From Pseudofrankia nepalensis (GTDB lineage Bacteria > Actinomycetota > Actinomycetes > Frankiales > Frankiaceae), in assembly GCF_016786305.1 (NCBI RefSeq), contig NZ_JADWYV010000020.1: a stretch of DNA of 64,000 nt, one strand, 5' to 3'. Under the pieces are notes generated by a model. The model saw only the letters and a program-made list of their open reading frames with translations. It did no database searches and was not told the origin of the DNA. This document shows, piece after piece, positions 43,746 to 52,308 of the stretch. Made by a program: the position numbers and the translations under genes. Positions within the stretch are counted from its first letter, which is position 1; every line of letters starts with the position of its first letter.

Positions 43746-45905
43746 ATGACCGGCCCCACTCCGAGTACCACGCCAGCCGTCGGCGTGCCCGTCGCCCGCG
43801 GCCTCTCCGGCGTTGCCACGCGAGCGCTGGCGTGGCTGCCCACCCTCCTCCTCCTGGCGGCGTTCGCGGTGGCGCTCGCCGGGCCGCGCCTCGTCGGCAC
43901 GGCGGACGCCCCGCCACTGGCCGGTGACCAGCCGCTCGACGACGCCGTGCGCACGGTCGGGCTGGCCTCGATCGCCAGCTGGGCCGTGCTCGCCGTCGTC
44001 GCCCGGTCCGCCCGGCCGCGCCGGCTCGCCTGGGTCGCCGCGGTGGTCGCCGCCGTCCAGGCCGGCGCGCTGCTGGAACCGCGGCTGGCGGCCTTCGCGG
44101 TCGCGGTCTGGGCGCTCGCGCTGGCCGTCCCGTCCGACGGCGCGCTCGTGGGCGTCGGCCGGCTCGGGTTCGCGGGCCTGCTGGCCGCCGGGGCCACGGC
44201 CGTCGCCGTCGTCGTCGCGCCGGGCTCGGCGGCGTACGCGCCGGCGCTGGCTGCCCTGGCCGCCCTCGGCGCGCTGTATGTGGCGGCCTGCCACCTGGTG
44301 CTCGTCAACCTGCACAGCCCTCGGACCGACGGCTCGGCACGCGGCCAGGCCGGGGCGGGTACGGGCAGCAGGACCAGGTGGGCGCTGCTGTGGACCGGGG
44401 CGGGCACGGTCGTCGCCGTCGCCGCCGCGGCGGTCGTCGGCGCCGGCAGCCTGCTGCTGGATCTTCCGGCCGACCCCGCGCCGGCGGTGCTCGCCGCCTG
44501 GGTGCTGGTGCCGTTCGCCATGGCGGCCGGGGCGCATCCCCGGCTGGCCCGGTACGGGCCGCGCGCCTTCGTCGAGGGCGTCACCGTCGCCGGGCTCGCG
44601 GTGGGCGTGGCCGTGGTCTACCTGGCCCTCGTGCTCGGGCTCGGGCGCCGGCCCGGCGCCGGCGAGCGGGAGATCCTCACGCTCTCGCTGCTGGCGGCCT
44701 TCGTATGCGCGGTGCTCGCGCTGCCCGCCCGGTCCTGGCTGGCCGGCGTCGCGGACCGCGCGGTGCGCGGTGCCGCGCTGCCGCCGGACCGGCTGCTCGC
44801 GACGTTCGGCACCAGGATGACCAGGTCCGTCCCCATGGATGAGCTGTTTCTGCAGCTCACCGAGCTGTTGCGGGCCACCCTCGGGCCGGCGGGCGCCGAG
44901 ATCTGGACGGGTGGTGACGGCACGCTGGCCCGGATGGTCAGCCTGCCCGAGCGGCCCGCCGCCCGGCTGACGCTCGGCGACCGCGAGTGGGCCGTGGTCA
45001 CCAGCGCCAGGACCGGCGGCAACACCTGGATCGCGATGTGGCTGCCCGGCCTGCGGGCCGGCGACGAGCTGGTGCGTGTCGCCCCGATCACCCACCTGGG
45101 CCGCCTGCTCGGGCTGCTGGTGGTGCGCCGGCCGCCGTCGGCGGGCCCGTTCACCCCGGCCGAGGACCGGGTGCTGGTGGAGCTGGCCCGGCAGGTGGGC
45201 CTCGCGCTGCACAACCTGTCGCTCGACAGCGCCCTGCAGGAGTCGCTGGAGCAGCTGCGGGAGCGCAACGCCGAGCTGGTCGCGTCCCGGGCACGCATCG
45301 TGACCACCGCCGACGCCGCTCGCCGCCGCCTGGAACGCGACCTGCACGACGGCGCCCAGCAGCACCTCGTAGGCCTCTCGGTGAAGGTGGGGCTCGCGGC
45401 GCAGGTCGCCGAGACCAACCCGGCGGCTCTCGGCCCGCTCCTGACCGGCCTGCACGCGGACGTCCGCTCCGCGGCGGGGGCGCTGCGGGAGCTGGCGCAC
45501 GGCATCTACCCGCCGCTGCTGCGCGACCACGGCCTCGCCCCGGCGCTGCGGGCGGCGGCCACCAGAGGCCCGCTGGACTGCTTCGTCGAGGCAGGCCCGG
45601 ACCGCTACCCGCCTGACCTGGAGGCCGCTGTCTACTTCTGCTGCCTCGAGGCGCTGCAGAACGCCGGCAAGCACGCGGGCGCCGACGCCGAGGTGATGAT
45701 CACTGTGATCGCCGAGGACGGCGCGATCCGGTTCGAGGTGGCCGACGACGGCGCCGGCTTCGACCCGGCGGCGACCGCTGGCCACGGGTTCGAGAACATG
45801 CGCGACCGGGTGGGCGCCTTCGGGGGAAACGTCCAGGTCGAGTCGTCGCCCGGCGCCGGTACCCGCGTGCGCGGCAGCGTGCCGCTGCCGGCCCGTGAGC
45901 AGTAG
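43746..45905 (+). CDS. Membrane sensor histidine kinase (HisKA_3, NarL type)
   Basis: A 719-residue kinase. The first ~330 residues hold about ten hydrophobic helices, a 7TM-like or larger sensor. Residues ~355-500 resemble a GAF domain (FGTRMTRSVPMDELFLQLTELL). A coiled coil (about 505-525) leads to HisKA_3 with the phospho-His at about H534 in RRRLERDLHDGAQQHLVGLS. HATPase_c contains CCLEALQNAGKHAGA (N box), FEVADDGAGFDP (G1) and GHGFENMRDRVGAFGG (G2). It is the last gene of the ABC operon, so it may sense substrate flux or envelope state with the FtsX permeases. Cognate regulators are probably the receiver proteins just downstream on the other strand. Confidence 0.92.
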   Translation: MTGPTPSTTPAVGVPVARGLSGVATRALAWLPTLLLLAAFAVALAGPRLVGTADAPPLAGDQPLDDAVRTVGLASIASWAVLAVVARSARPRRLAWVAAVVAAVQAGALLEPRLAAFAVAVWALALAVPSDGALVGVGRLGFAGLLAAGATAVAVVVAPGSAAYAPALAALAALGALYVAACHLVLVNLHSPRTDGSARGQAGAGTGSRTRWALLWTGAGTVVAVAAAAVVGAGSLLLDLPADPAPAVLAAWVLVPFAMAAGAHPRLARYGPRAFVEGVTVAGLAVGVAVVYLALVLGLGRRPGAGEREILTLSLLAAFVCAVLALPARSWLAGVADRAVRGAALPPDRLLATFGTRMTRSVPMDELFLQLTELLRATLGPAGAEIWTGGDGTLARMVSLPERPAARLTLGDREWAVVTSARTGGNTWIAMWLPGLRAGDELVRVAPITHLGRLLGLLVVRRPPSAGPFTPAEDRVLVELARQVGLALHNLSLDSALQESLEQLRERNAELVASRARIVTTADAARRRLERDLHDGAQQHLVGLSVKVGLAAQVAETNPAALGPLLTGLHADVRSAAGALRELAHGIYPPLLRDHGLAPALRAAATRGPLDCFVEAGPDRYPPDLEAAVYFCCLEALQNAGKHAGADAEVMITVIAEDGAIRFEVADDGAGFDPAATAGHGFENMRDRVGAFGGNVQVESSPGAGTRVRGSVPLPAREQ

Positions 45906-45950
45906 CCGCCCGTGAGCGGTAGCGGGGCCCGCGCCCGGTGGCCGGGCTCC

Positions 45951-46391
45951 CTACCGGTCGCCGAGCTCGCGCTGGCCGTGGCCCGCGACGGCGCCCCTCA
46001 GCGTCCGTGGGGTCAGCTCGTCCTTGCGCACGTAGCCGACGGCGCCGCACGCGGCGGCGCCGGGCGGAAGATCCTCGACGCCGTACGACGACATCAGCAG
46101 CACGGCGGCCGACGGGTCGCCGGCGACGATCCTGCGGGTCGCCTCGACCCCGTCGATGCCCGGGAGGTGCACATCCATCAGCACGAGGGCCGGGCGGATC
46201 CGCCCGGCGAGCTCGACGCCCTCCTCGCCGGAGGCCGCCTCGGCGACCACGGACCAGCCAGGCAGCGCCCCGACCAGGTAGCGCGCGACCTCGCGGAACA
46301 GCGCCTGGTCGTCGACGACGAGCACCCCGAGGGGCGCGCCGGCCGAGCTGGCGCTGGCCGCGGCGGCGAGGTCGGCGTCCGGTGTCCGCAT
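45951..46391 (-). CDS. Stand-alone response regulator receiver
   Basis: A 146-residue protein consisting only of a receiver domain: VLVVDDQALFREVARYLV with the acidic pair, phospho-acceptor Asp in LVLMDVHLPGIDG, the Thr/Ser switch position in LLMSS, and Lys in YVRKDELT. No DNA-binding domain follows; the protein ends in a short basic tail. It is therefore a phosphate relay, sink or allosteric partner rather than a transcription factor. It lies convergent to the histidine kinase gene, only 45 bp apart. Confidence 0.86.
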   Translation of the reverse strand: MRTPDADLAAAASASSAGAPLGVLVVDDQALFREVARYLVGALPGWSVVAEAASGEEGVELAGRIRPALVLMDVHLPGIDGVEATRRIVAGDPSAAVLLMSSYGVEDLPPGAAACGAVGYVRKDELTPRTLRGAVAGHGQRELGDR

Positions 46392-46485
46392 ACGGCCATG
46401 GTCCGCGCCGCTGTGACCAGGGACAAGGAAGCCAGCCGCCGCGCCGGGAGGGTGCCAGCACCCCCTGGGACGCCGGCCGCGAGAC

Positions 46486-47175
46486 CTACCGGGCGGCCAG
46501 CCGGTTGGGGCCGCGGTCCTCGGCCAGGTAGATGAGGACCGCCTTGACCCGGCGGTTCGTGTCCGCCTCCGCCGCGAGGCCCAGCTTGGCGAACAGGGTG
46601 TTGATGTGCTTCTCGACCGCGCGCTCGCTCAGGTACAGGGCCGCGCCGGCGGCGGCGTTGCTCTTGCCCTGCGCGATCTGCGCCAGCACGGCGTGCTCCC
46701 GCTCGGTGAGCGTGGCCAGCGGAGAGGCCTTCGGCGCCGCCCGCGCGGCCACCAGCGCCTCCACGACGGCGGGGTCGACCACGGACCGGCCGGCCGCCAC
46801 GGCGCGCACCGCGCCGGCCAGCTGTCCCGGCTCGCCGACCGCGTCCTTCACCAGGTACGCCCGCCCGCCGCTGCCGTGTTCGAGGAGATTCAGGGCGTAC
46901 TCGGGGTCCGCGTACTGGGACAGGACGACGACACCGACCCCCGGGTGGCTGGCCCGCAGCTGCGCGGCGGCGCGAATGCCCTCGTCGGTGTTCGTCGGCG
47001 GCATCCGCACGTCGGTCACCACCACGTCCGGAGCGAGCTCCGCCACCGAGGCCAGCAGGGAGTCCAGGTCCGCGCAGGTCCCGACGACCTCGAGACCGGG
47101 CTGGCTGTCCAGCATCCCGCGCACGCCCTCGCGCACGATCAGGGAGTCGTCGGCAAGCACGATGCGCAGTGACAC
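46486..47175 (-). CDS. NarL/LuxR-family response regulator
   Basis: A 229-residue two-domain regulator. The receiver (1-125) has IVLADDSLIVREG, phospho-acceptor Asp in VVVTDVRMPPTNTDEG, and YLVKDAVG. LuxR-type HTH (about 155-215) has LATLTEREHAVLAQIAQGKSNAAAGAALYLSERAVEKHINTLFAKLGL. GTG at 47175 gives MSLRIVLADD. The receiver is strikingly similar to that of the cyclase fusion encoded 10 kb away. The gene is likely the output of the adjacent HisKA_3 kinase, which is the kinase type that pairs with NarL regulators. Confidence 0.93.
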   Translation of the reverse strand: MSLRIVLADDSLIVREGVRGMLDSQPGLEVVGTCADLDSLLASVAELAPDVVVTDVRMPPTNTDEGIRAAAQLRASHPGVGVVVLSQYADPEYALNLLEHGSGGRAYLVKDAVGEPGQLAGAVRAVAAGRSVVDPAVVEALVAARAAPKASPLATLTEREHAVLAQIAQGKSNAAAGAALYLSERAVEKHINTLFAKLGLAAEADTNRRVKAVLIYLAEDRGPNRLAAR

Positions 47176-47385
47176 ACCCGCAGACTACCGAAAGACGATC
47201 ACGCTCTGGTGTCTCTGTCCGCTCGGTGACGAGGCCCGGCCGGTGACGCGGCCCGGCCCAGCCCTGGCGCGGGGCGTGCCGCCTCGGGTGGGCCCGGCTC
47301 GGGCCGTTGGCAGGGCGTCGTCCACTGGAACGAACCGGGATGGGGCGTGGGAGAGTGTGCCGCGGGAGCGGCGGAGGTGACGGGC

Positions 47386-48963
47386 GTGCTGGCCCAGGGT
47401 GACGGAACACGGGCGGGGGACCGGCCGGTGGACGTCGACGCGGTCGTCGTGGGCGCGGGACCCAACGGCCTGGCGGCGGCGGTGACGCTCGCGGAGGCCG
47501 GGTGGCGGGTTCTCGTCCTGGAGGCCGCCAGCCAGCCCGGCGGCGGGCTGCGCACGGAGGAGCTGACCCTTCCCGGCTTCCGGCATGACGTCTGCGCCAC
47601 GGTCCTGGCGCTGGCCGCCGCGTCGCCGGCGCTGCGTGCCTACGGCGCGGACGCGGCCGGGGCGGACGCGCCCGGGGCCGCCGCGGGCGGCCAGGCCGGC
47701 CCCGGCGGGCGGGCCGGTCCGGCCGGCCAGGCCGGCCCGCCGGTCCGGTGGGCCCACCCGCCGGTTCCGCTCGCCCATCCGCTCGACGGCCGGGCGGCCG
47801 CGCTCCTGCGGCGCGACGTCGCCGCGACGGCCGCCGGGCTCGGCGCCGTGGCCGGCGGCGGGCGGCTGGCCGCCGACCCGGCCGGGTGGGCGAGGCTGCT
47901 CGGTCCGCTCGTGGCGGCCGGGCCGCGGCTGACCGACGGGGTGCTGTCGCTGCTGGACCTGCCGCCGGCGGCGCCGTTCGCGCTGGCCCGGTTCGGCGTG
48001 GTCGGCGTGTGGCCGGCGACGGCGCTCGCCGGGGTGGCGCTGCGCGGCGACGCGGCCAGGGCGCTGCTCGGCGGCCTCGCCGCGCACTCGATGCTCGACC
48101 TGGGCCAGCCGATGACCGCGGCGTACGGCCTGCTCCTGGGCGTGAGCGCCCACCAGGTCGGCTGGCCGGTCGCCGTCGGCGGCTCGCAGTCGCTGGCCGA
48201 CGCGCTCGTCGCCCGGCTGCGGGCGCTCGGCGGCGAGCTCGTCACCGGCCACCCGGTGACGAGCCTGCGGGAGCTGCCACCGGCGCGGGCGGTGCTGCTC
48301 GACCTCACCCCCCGCCAGGTACTGCGGATCGCCGGCGACGAGCTGCCGGCGCGCTACCGCGCCGCGCTCGCGCGCTACCGGTACGGCCCGGGGGTGTTCA
48401 AGGTCGACTGGGCGCTCGACGGCCCGGTGCCGTGGCGGGACGAGGCGGTGGCCAGCGCCGGGACGGTGCACCTGGGTGGCACCCTCGCCGAGGTCGCCGC
48501 CGCCGAGCGCGCCGTGGCCCGCGGCCGGCACCCGGAGCGCCCGTTCGTCCTGTTCGTCCAGGCCACGGCCGCCGACCCGACCCGGGCGCCGGAGGGCAGG
48601 CACACCGGCTGGGCATACTGCCACGTCCCGCTCGGCTCGACCGTGGACATGACCGCGGCGATCGAGGCCCAGGTCGAGCGCTTCGCCCCCGGCTTCCGCG
48701 ACCGGATCCTCGCCCGCCACACCATGGGCCCGGCGGCGCTGGAGGCGCACAACGCCAACGAGATCGGCGGCGACATCGGCGGCGGCACCGCCGACCTGCG
48801 CCAGCTCGTCGCCCGGCCCGTCCTGTCCCGCCATCCCTGGGCCACCCCGCTGCCCGGCGTCTACCTCTGCTCCTCCTCCACCCCGCCCGGCGCCGGTACC
48901 CACGGCATGTCCGGCTACCACGCCGCCCGCCTCGCGCTGCGCCGCGCCGGGGTGGCTGGCTGA
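47386..48963 (+). CDS. FAD-dependent oxidoreductase, phytoene-desaturase-like
   Basis: A 525-residue flavoprotein of the phytoene desaturase/amine oxidase superfamily. The N-terminal dinucleotide fold reads VDAVVVGAGPNGLAAAVTLAEAGWRVLVLEAASQPGGGLRT, followed by LTLPGFRHDVCATV. The C-terminus has the FAD-contact PLPGVYLCSSSTPPGAGTHGMSGYHAA. A Gly/Ala/Pro-rich insertion sits at about residues 90-120. Other actinobacterial members of this subgroup are annotated only as NAD(P)/FAD-dependent oxidoreductases; a carotenoid role is unsupported because no crt genes are near. GTG at 47386 has GGAGGTGA 5 bp upstream; 47377 and 47347 are alternatives. Confidence 0.87.
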   Translation: MLAQGDGTRAGDRPVDVDAVVVGAGPNGLAAAVTLAEAGWRVLVLEAASQPGGGLRTEELTLPGFRHDVCATVLALAAASPALRAYGADAAGADAPGAAAGGQAGPGGRAGPAGQAGPPVRWAHPPVPLAHPLDGRAAALLRRDVAATAAGLGAVAGGGRLAADPAGWARLLGPLVAAGPRLTDGVLSLLDLPPAAPFALARFGVVGVWPATALAGVALRGDAARALLGGLAAHSMLDLGQPMTAAYGLLLGVSAHQVGWPVAVGGSQSLADALVARLRALGGELVTGHPVTSLRELPPARAVLLDLTPRQVLRIAGDELPARYRAALARYRYGPGVFKVDWALDGPVPWRDEAVASAGTVHLGGTLAEVAAAERAVARGRHPERPFVLFVQATAADPTRAPEGRHTGWAYCHVPLGSTVDMTAAIEAQVERFAPGFRDRILARHTMGPAALEAHNANEIGGDIGGGTADLRQLVARPVLSRHPWATPLPGVYLCSSSTPPGAGTHGMSGYHAARLALRRAGVAG

Positions 48964-48975
48964 CCCCGGGGCAAG

Positions 48976-49050
48976 CCTGATCCATGTCCCCGGACCGGGC
49001 GTCCCCGGACCGGGCCTCCCCGGACCGGGCCTCCCCGGTCCGGGCCCGGT
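48976..49050. repeat. 15-bp tandem repeat after the oxidoreductase gene
   Basis: About four units of TCCCCGGACCGGGC(C/G), beginning 12 bp after the stop codon. Highly self-complementary (CCGGxCCGG). It forms part of a 300-bp spacer that holds no gene before the methyltransferase. Confidence 0.75.
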
Positions 49051-49263
49051 CCGGGGCCGCGCCGGACCGGCGCCGCGGCGGCCTGCTCGCCGCGCTGACG
49101 AACGACCGGGGCAGCCGAACTCGTCCGCGCCCGTGGATCCGCGCCGGTGTGATCCGGCCGAGGAGGACTTCCACGCGGCCCTTGGTCAGGCGATCCTCGG
49201 TGGCGCGGGAAGCCGGCCGAAAATGGGGTGCGGGCCGCCGGGGCCGCTGGCAGGCTTGCCGGC

Positions 49264-50037
49264 ATGGCCGAATTGCCCGGTGGATGGGACCCCGCCGAAT
49301 ACGGGGACCGGCTCGCGGACGTCTATGACGATTGGTATGACGACCTGGAGCCGGCGATGCCGGCCGCCGTCGAGATGCTCGCCGGGCTGGCCGGGGACGG
49401 CCCGGCGCTGGAGCTGGGAATCGGCACGGGCCGCGCCGCCCTTCCGCTGGCGGCCGCCGGGGTGAAGGTCGTCGGCATTGACGCGTCCGAGCGGATGGTG
49501 GGCCGTCTGTGGTCAAAGCCAGGTGGAACGGACATTTCCGTGACGATCGGCGACTTCGGCGACCCTGTCGTTCTGGCTGAGGCGGCCGGACCCTTTGGCG
49601 GTTTCCAGCTCATCTACGTCGTCTTCAACACGTTCTTCGCGCTGCCCTCGCAGGAGGAACAAGTGAGGTGCTTCGCCGCGGTCGCCGGTGCCCTAGCGCC
49701 CGGTGGCGCCTTCGCGATGCGCGCCTTCGTCCCTGACCAGTGTCTCTTCCCGAACGGCACGCGGTTCGGCGTGGAGGCAATCGCCGGCGACGAGTCCAAG
49801 CTGATCGCCACCGTGCACGACCGCAACTCCCAGACGGTCCGTGGCAACCACATCGTCGTTGGTCCCCGTGGCATCGAGTCCTACCCGGTCAACCTCCGCT
49901 ACGCCTTTCCCGCCGAACTCGACCTGATGGCCGCGCTCGCCGGCCTCACCCGCGCGTCCCGGCACGCGGACTGGGCCGCCACCCCCTTCACCAGCACCAG
50001 CCCCGCCCACGTCTCCGTCTGGCGCAAACCCGCCTGA
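49264..50037 (+). CDS. Class I SAM-dependent methyltransferase
   Basis: A 257-residue cytoplasmic methyltransferase. After MAELPGGWDPAEYGDRLADVYDDWYDDLE, motif I is LELGIGTGRAALPLAAAG (SAM-binding GxGxG). Motif II is VVGIDASERMV, with the acidic residue that binds the ribose. VVFNTFFALPSQEEQVRCF is motif IV/V. This subgroup is common in actinobacteria with unknown substrates. ATG at 49264 is chosen because the conserved N-terminus begins there; an earlier in-frame start at 49228 lies in the spacer. Confidence 0.86.
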   Translation: MAELPGGWDPAEYGDRLADVYDDWYDDLEPAMPAAVEMLAGLAGDGPALELGIGTGRAALPLAAAGVKVVGIDASERMVGRLWSKPGGTDISVTIGDFGDPVVLAEAAGPFGGFQLIYVVFNTFFALPSQEEQVRCFAAVAGALAPGGAFAMRAFVPDQCLFPNGTRFGVEAIAGDESKLIATVHDRNSQTVRGNHIVVGPRGIESYPVNLRYAFPAELDLMAALAGLTRASRHADWAATPFTSTSPAHVSVWRKPA

Positions 50038-50236
50038 CACGCGCGTAGCGTCCTGACCGGTCGGGGGAGCGCCCCTTCCCGCCCGGTCCGTGCCGCCACC
50101 GCCTCCATGCCTGGACGATCTAGGTGCCTCAACTGTCTCCGCGCCTGAACGTCTCCGCGCCTGGGCCGCCTCGTCGAGCGTCCCGGGCACCGCCCGGCTT
50201 CCACGCCTCGACGCGATCCGACGCGGCGGACCGCCC

Positions 50237-50381
50237 CGATCGTCCCTGCCCCAGCACCTCGCGGACCAGATCATGATCAAATTGAGTCATGGCCTCTGGA
50301 CTTTCAGGCCGTCCCCCATGAGATCTGGTGCCGAATAGGCCAGCATCCGCCACCAGAAGCCATGCCCAGATCTCATGCGTA
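50237..50381 (+). repeat. Dispersed 145-bp repeat, copy 1
   Basis: Matches, in inverted orientation, 51880-52024 over its full length with clear interruptions. Inside is a perfect 12-bp inverted repeat, CATGAGATCTGG (50317-50328) with CCAGATCTCATG (50366-50377), enclosing 37 bases that contain the inner TCTGGTG/CACCAGA pair. It looks like a foldable, MITE- or REP-like element. Confidence 0.75.
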
Positions 50382-50463
50382 GCGGAGCCGGGCAGGCCTC
50401 CGCCCTGTCCGGGCCGCTCGTCGGTTCGGGTCGCCCGGACGTTCGGCATCACTTCAGAACGTC

Positions 50464-50560
50464 CGATTGAGTCAGGGCCTCTGGGGCCGGGCCGTCCGCC
50501 CATGGCCTCTGGTGCCGAATGGGCAGGTATCCGCCACTACAGGTCATGCGCCGATCTTCT
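50464..50560 (+). repeat. Dispersed repeat, shorter copy 2
   Basis: Same orientation as copy 1. Shares GATTGAGTCA-GGCCTCTGG, GGCCGTCC, TCTGGTGCCGAAT-GG and ATCCGCCA blocks. More diverged at its right end. Confidence 0.65.
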
Positions 50561-50825
50561 GGCTCGGGGTGCGAGGCGCCGCAGCGTTGGCGGCGGTCCG
50601 TCGTGTGCTTTGACCAGACGCCGCCAACCTGGCCCAGCTCCGGTCGAGCCTCGACCTCCGAGTCGGCCTGATCCTTGGATGTGGGTGGTACCTCAAGATC
50701 TAGCGGTGGCCCAGGAGGCCGCGGCCCGGCCCAGTGTCACGAAGGGCGCGGTGCCGGGGCCAGGTTGTCCACAGGCTGGTGGGCTCGGGCTCGACAACGC
50801 GGTGCGCTCAGGGGACCGTGGCGCG

Positions 50826-51854
50826 GTGCGTCGCCGATCTTCCTTCTACCCGGCCACCGCCGAGATGCTGCTCGCGGGACGGGTGGCCCGCGCCCAGAAC
50901 GGCGCGATCACTTACCGGCAGGCCCTGGAAGCCGGCCTGACCCGGGAACAGATCCGACAGTTCGTCGCGCGTGGCTGGTGGTATTCACCCTGCCGTGGCA
51001 GTTACGTGATCCGCGCGGCCGCCGGGGCGGCGGACAGCGAGGGCGACCTGCGGGCCAGGGCCCAGGCCGCCCCTGCCGGACGACCGGGCGCCGTCATTGG
51101 CGGGATCACGGCGGCTCGGCTTCTCGGGCTTTGTTCCCATGCCCTGCCGCCGCTGACCGCTGACGAGCCGGTTCACCTGCTGGTCGCTCGACGTGGCGCG
51201 ATCCACCCGGCACGGGGTGTCCGTATCGGGTTCGCCGTGCTTCGCGCGGATGAGGTCGCTACGGCGTGCGGCCTGCCGGTGACGGCACCGGTCCGCACGC
51301 TGGCCGACCTCGTTCTCGGCTGCGCGGATCGAGGCGAGGCGGTCAGCTTCATGGACGCGGCCCTGCGGTCCGGCTGTCTGGACGGACTCGACGTGGTCCG
51401 AGCCGCCGCGGCGGGTCGACCGGGTCGCAGCCGGGCGGAACAGTGGTGGTCCCTGGCTGACGGACGGTCCGAGTCCGTGCTGGAAACCCGCACGCGTCTG
51501 GTTCTCGTGAGCGGCGGCCTTCCGCCGGAGCAGTTGCAATGGCTGGTATGTGACAAGGCTGGCGTTCCGGTCGCGAGAATCGACCTCGCCTACCCGAGCC
51601 GTCGGGTGGCGGTGGAGGCCGACGGTGCGCGCTTCCACGGCGGTGTGATCCATGGTGGTGTCCCACGTGGCGGGGCGAATGCCGGAATTGGGGCACTCGA
51701 CCGGGTCGAACCAGTCTTCCGCGATCGAAAGCGCCAGAACGCTCTCAGTGGCCTTGATTGGACGATTGTGCGCGTCACCTGGTCCGATGTTCTGGAACGG
51801 CCGTCGGAAGTGATCGCGGATGTCCGCGGCGCCCTGAACCGACGAGCGGCCTAG
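50826..51854 (+). CDS. AbiEi-type antitoxin-like N-domain with DUF559-like C-domain
   Basis: A 342-residue protein. The N-terminal ~60 residues (ITYRQALEAGLTREQIRQFVARGWWYSPCRGSYVI) resemble the winged-helix domain of AbiEi-type IV antitoxins. The middle (GAVIGGITAARLLGL, VRTLADLVLGCADRGEAVSFMDAALRSG) matches the long linker domain of such proteins. The C-terminus (ESVLETRTRLVLVSGGLPPEQLQWLV, RIDLAYPSRRVAVEADGARFH, NALSGLDWTIVRVTW) has the E/D..ExK-like Vsr/DUF559 nuclease fold pattern. No AbiEii toxin gene is adjacent. GTG at 50826 follows AGGGGA. Flanked by inverted copies of a dispersed repeat, suggesting a mobile or recombinogenic island. DNA-related role is inferred from folds only. Confidence 0.75.
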   Translation: MRRRSSFYPATAEMLLAGRVARAQNGAITYRQALEAGLTREQIRQFVARGWWYSPCRGSYVIRAAAGAADSEGDLRARAQAAPAGRPGAVIGGITAARLLGLCSHALPPLTADEPVHLLVARRGAIHPARGVRIGFAVLRADEVATACGLPVTAPVRTLADLVLGCADRGEAVSFMDAALRSGCLDGLDVVRAAAAGRPGRSRAEQWWSLADGRSESVLETRTRLVLVSGGLPPEQLQWLVCDKAGVPVARIDLAYPSRRVAVEADGARFHGGVIHGGVPRGGANAGIGALDRVEPVFRDRKRQNALSGLDWTIVRVTWSDVLERPSEVIADVRGALNRRAA

Positions 51855-51879
51855 ACGAGGGCCGGCATCTCCCCTCGTC

Positions 51880-52024
51880 TACGCATGGGATCTGGCCATG
51901 GCCTCTGGTGGCGGATATCGGCCTGTTTGGCACCGCAATCCATGAGGGGACGGCCCGGCGGCCCCAGGAACCATGACTCGATTCGATCAGGATCTGGGCG
52001 GCGAGGCGTTGGGACAGTAGCGAT
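51880..52024 (-). repeat. Dispersed 145-bp repeat, copy 3 (inverted)
   Basis: Reverse complement of copy 1 with roughly four of five bases matching by eye (for example GAGTCATGG, GGCCGTCCCC, ATCCGCCACCAGA, CATGCGTA). It begins 25 bp after the stop of the AbiEi-like gene, so copies 1 and 3 bracket that gene. Confidence 0.75.
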
Positions 52025-52308
52025 CGGGACTGGTCCGCCGAGTCGGATCTGTCGAGGTATCGGATCGTGTCGAGGTAGTCGATGTATAAGGCCGGACAGC
52101 GGCCGAGAAGCTTGGCCCGGCTCCGGTCTTGGCCTGGTCCGGCCTTGGTCCTGGCCCCGGTCCGGTTCCCGATCCGGGTCCGGGTCGGGGCCTTCGGTGG
52201 CGCTGGGACGAGCCGTTCTGGGGCCGTGGGATCCGGCTTTCTTCGCAAGCGGTTGTGACTGAGAGTACAATCCGGGTTCCTTGGGGCCTGGGACTCTACG
52301 ATCCGGTC
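52025..52308 (+). promoter_or_regulatory. Upstream region of mutA
   Basis: Contains a run of GGTCC/GGCC/GGGTCCGGG words (52110-52200) and, nearer the gene, TACAAT at 52266-52271. This is a good -10 element, 38 bp before the start codon, in a locally less GC-rich stretch. No B12-riboswitch box is recognised. Confidence 0.4.

Larger units (their letters stand above)
50038..50825. other. Long repeat-bearing spacer
   Basis: Nearly 800 bp with no convincing gene. It contains two copies of a dispersed repeat (50237-50381 and a shorter, diverged one at 50464-50560). The frame of the downstream gene stays open across much of it but translates repeat DNA. Base composition is less GC-extreme than the surroundings. 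Confidence 0.6.

Noticed and set aside
40824..45785. A 1653-residue minus-strand frame
   Set aside because: Antisense shadow of the FtsX permeases and kinase; the duplicated genes produce a duplicated nonsense protein.
48984..49328. Small protein with repeated SPDRA units
   Set aside because: Translation of the 15-bp intergenic repeat; no ribosome site.
50129..52270. Small proteins on either side of the AbiEi-like gene sharing a WPLVADIGLFGT-like segment
   Set aside because: The shared segment comes from the dispersed 145-bp repeat; frames are broken differently in each copy.
51855..52308. AbiEii toxin gene or cobalamin riboswitch beside the AbiEi-like gene and mutA
   Set aside because: No open frame with nucleotidyltransferase motifs and no B12-box-like sequence could be found in the interval.
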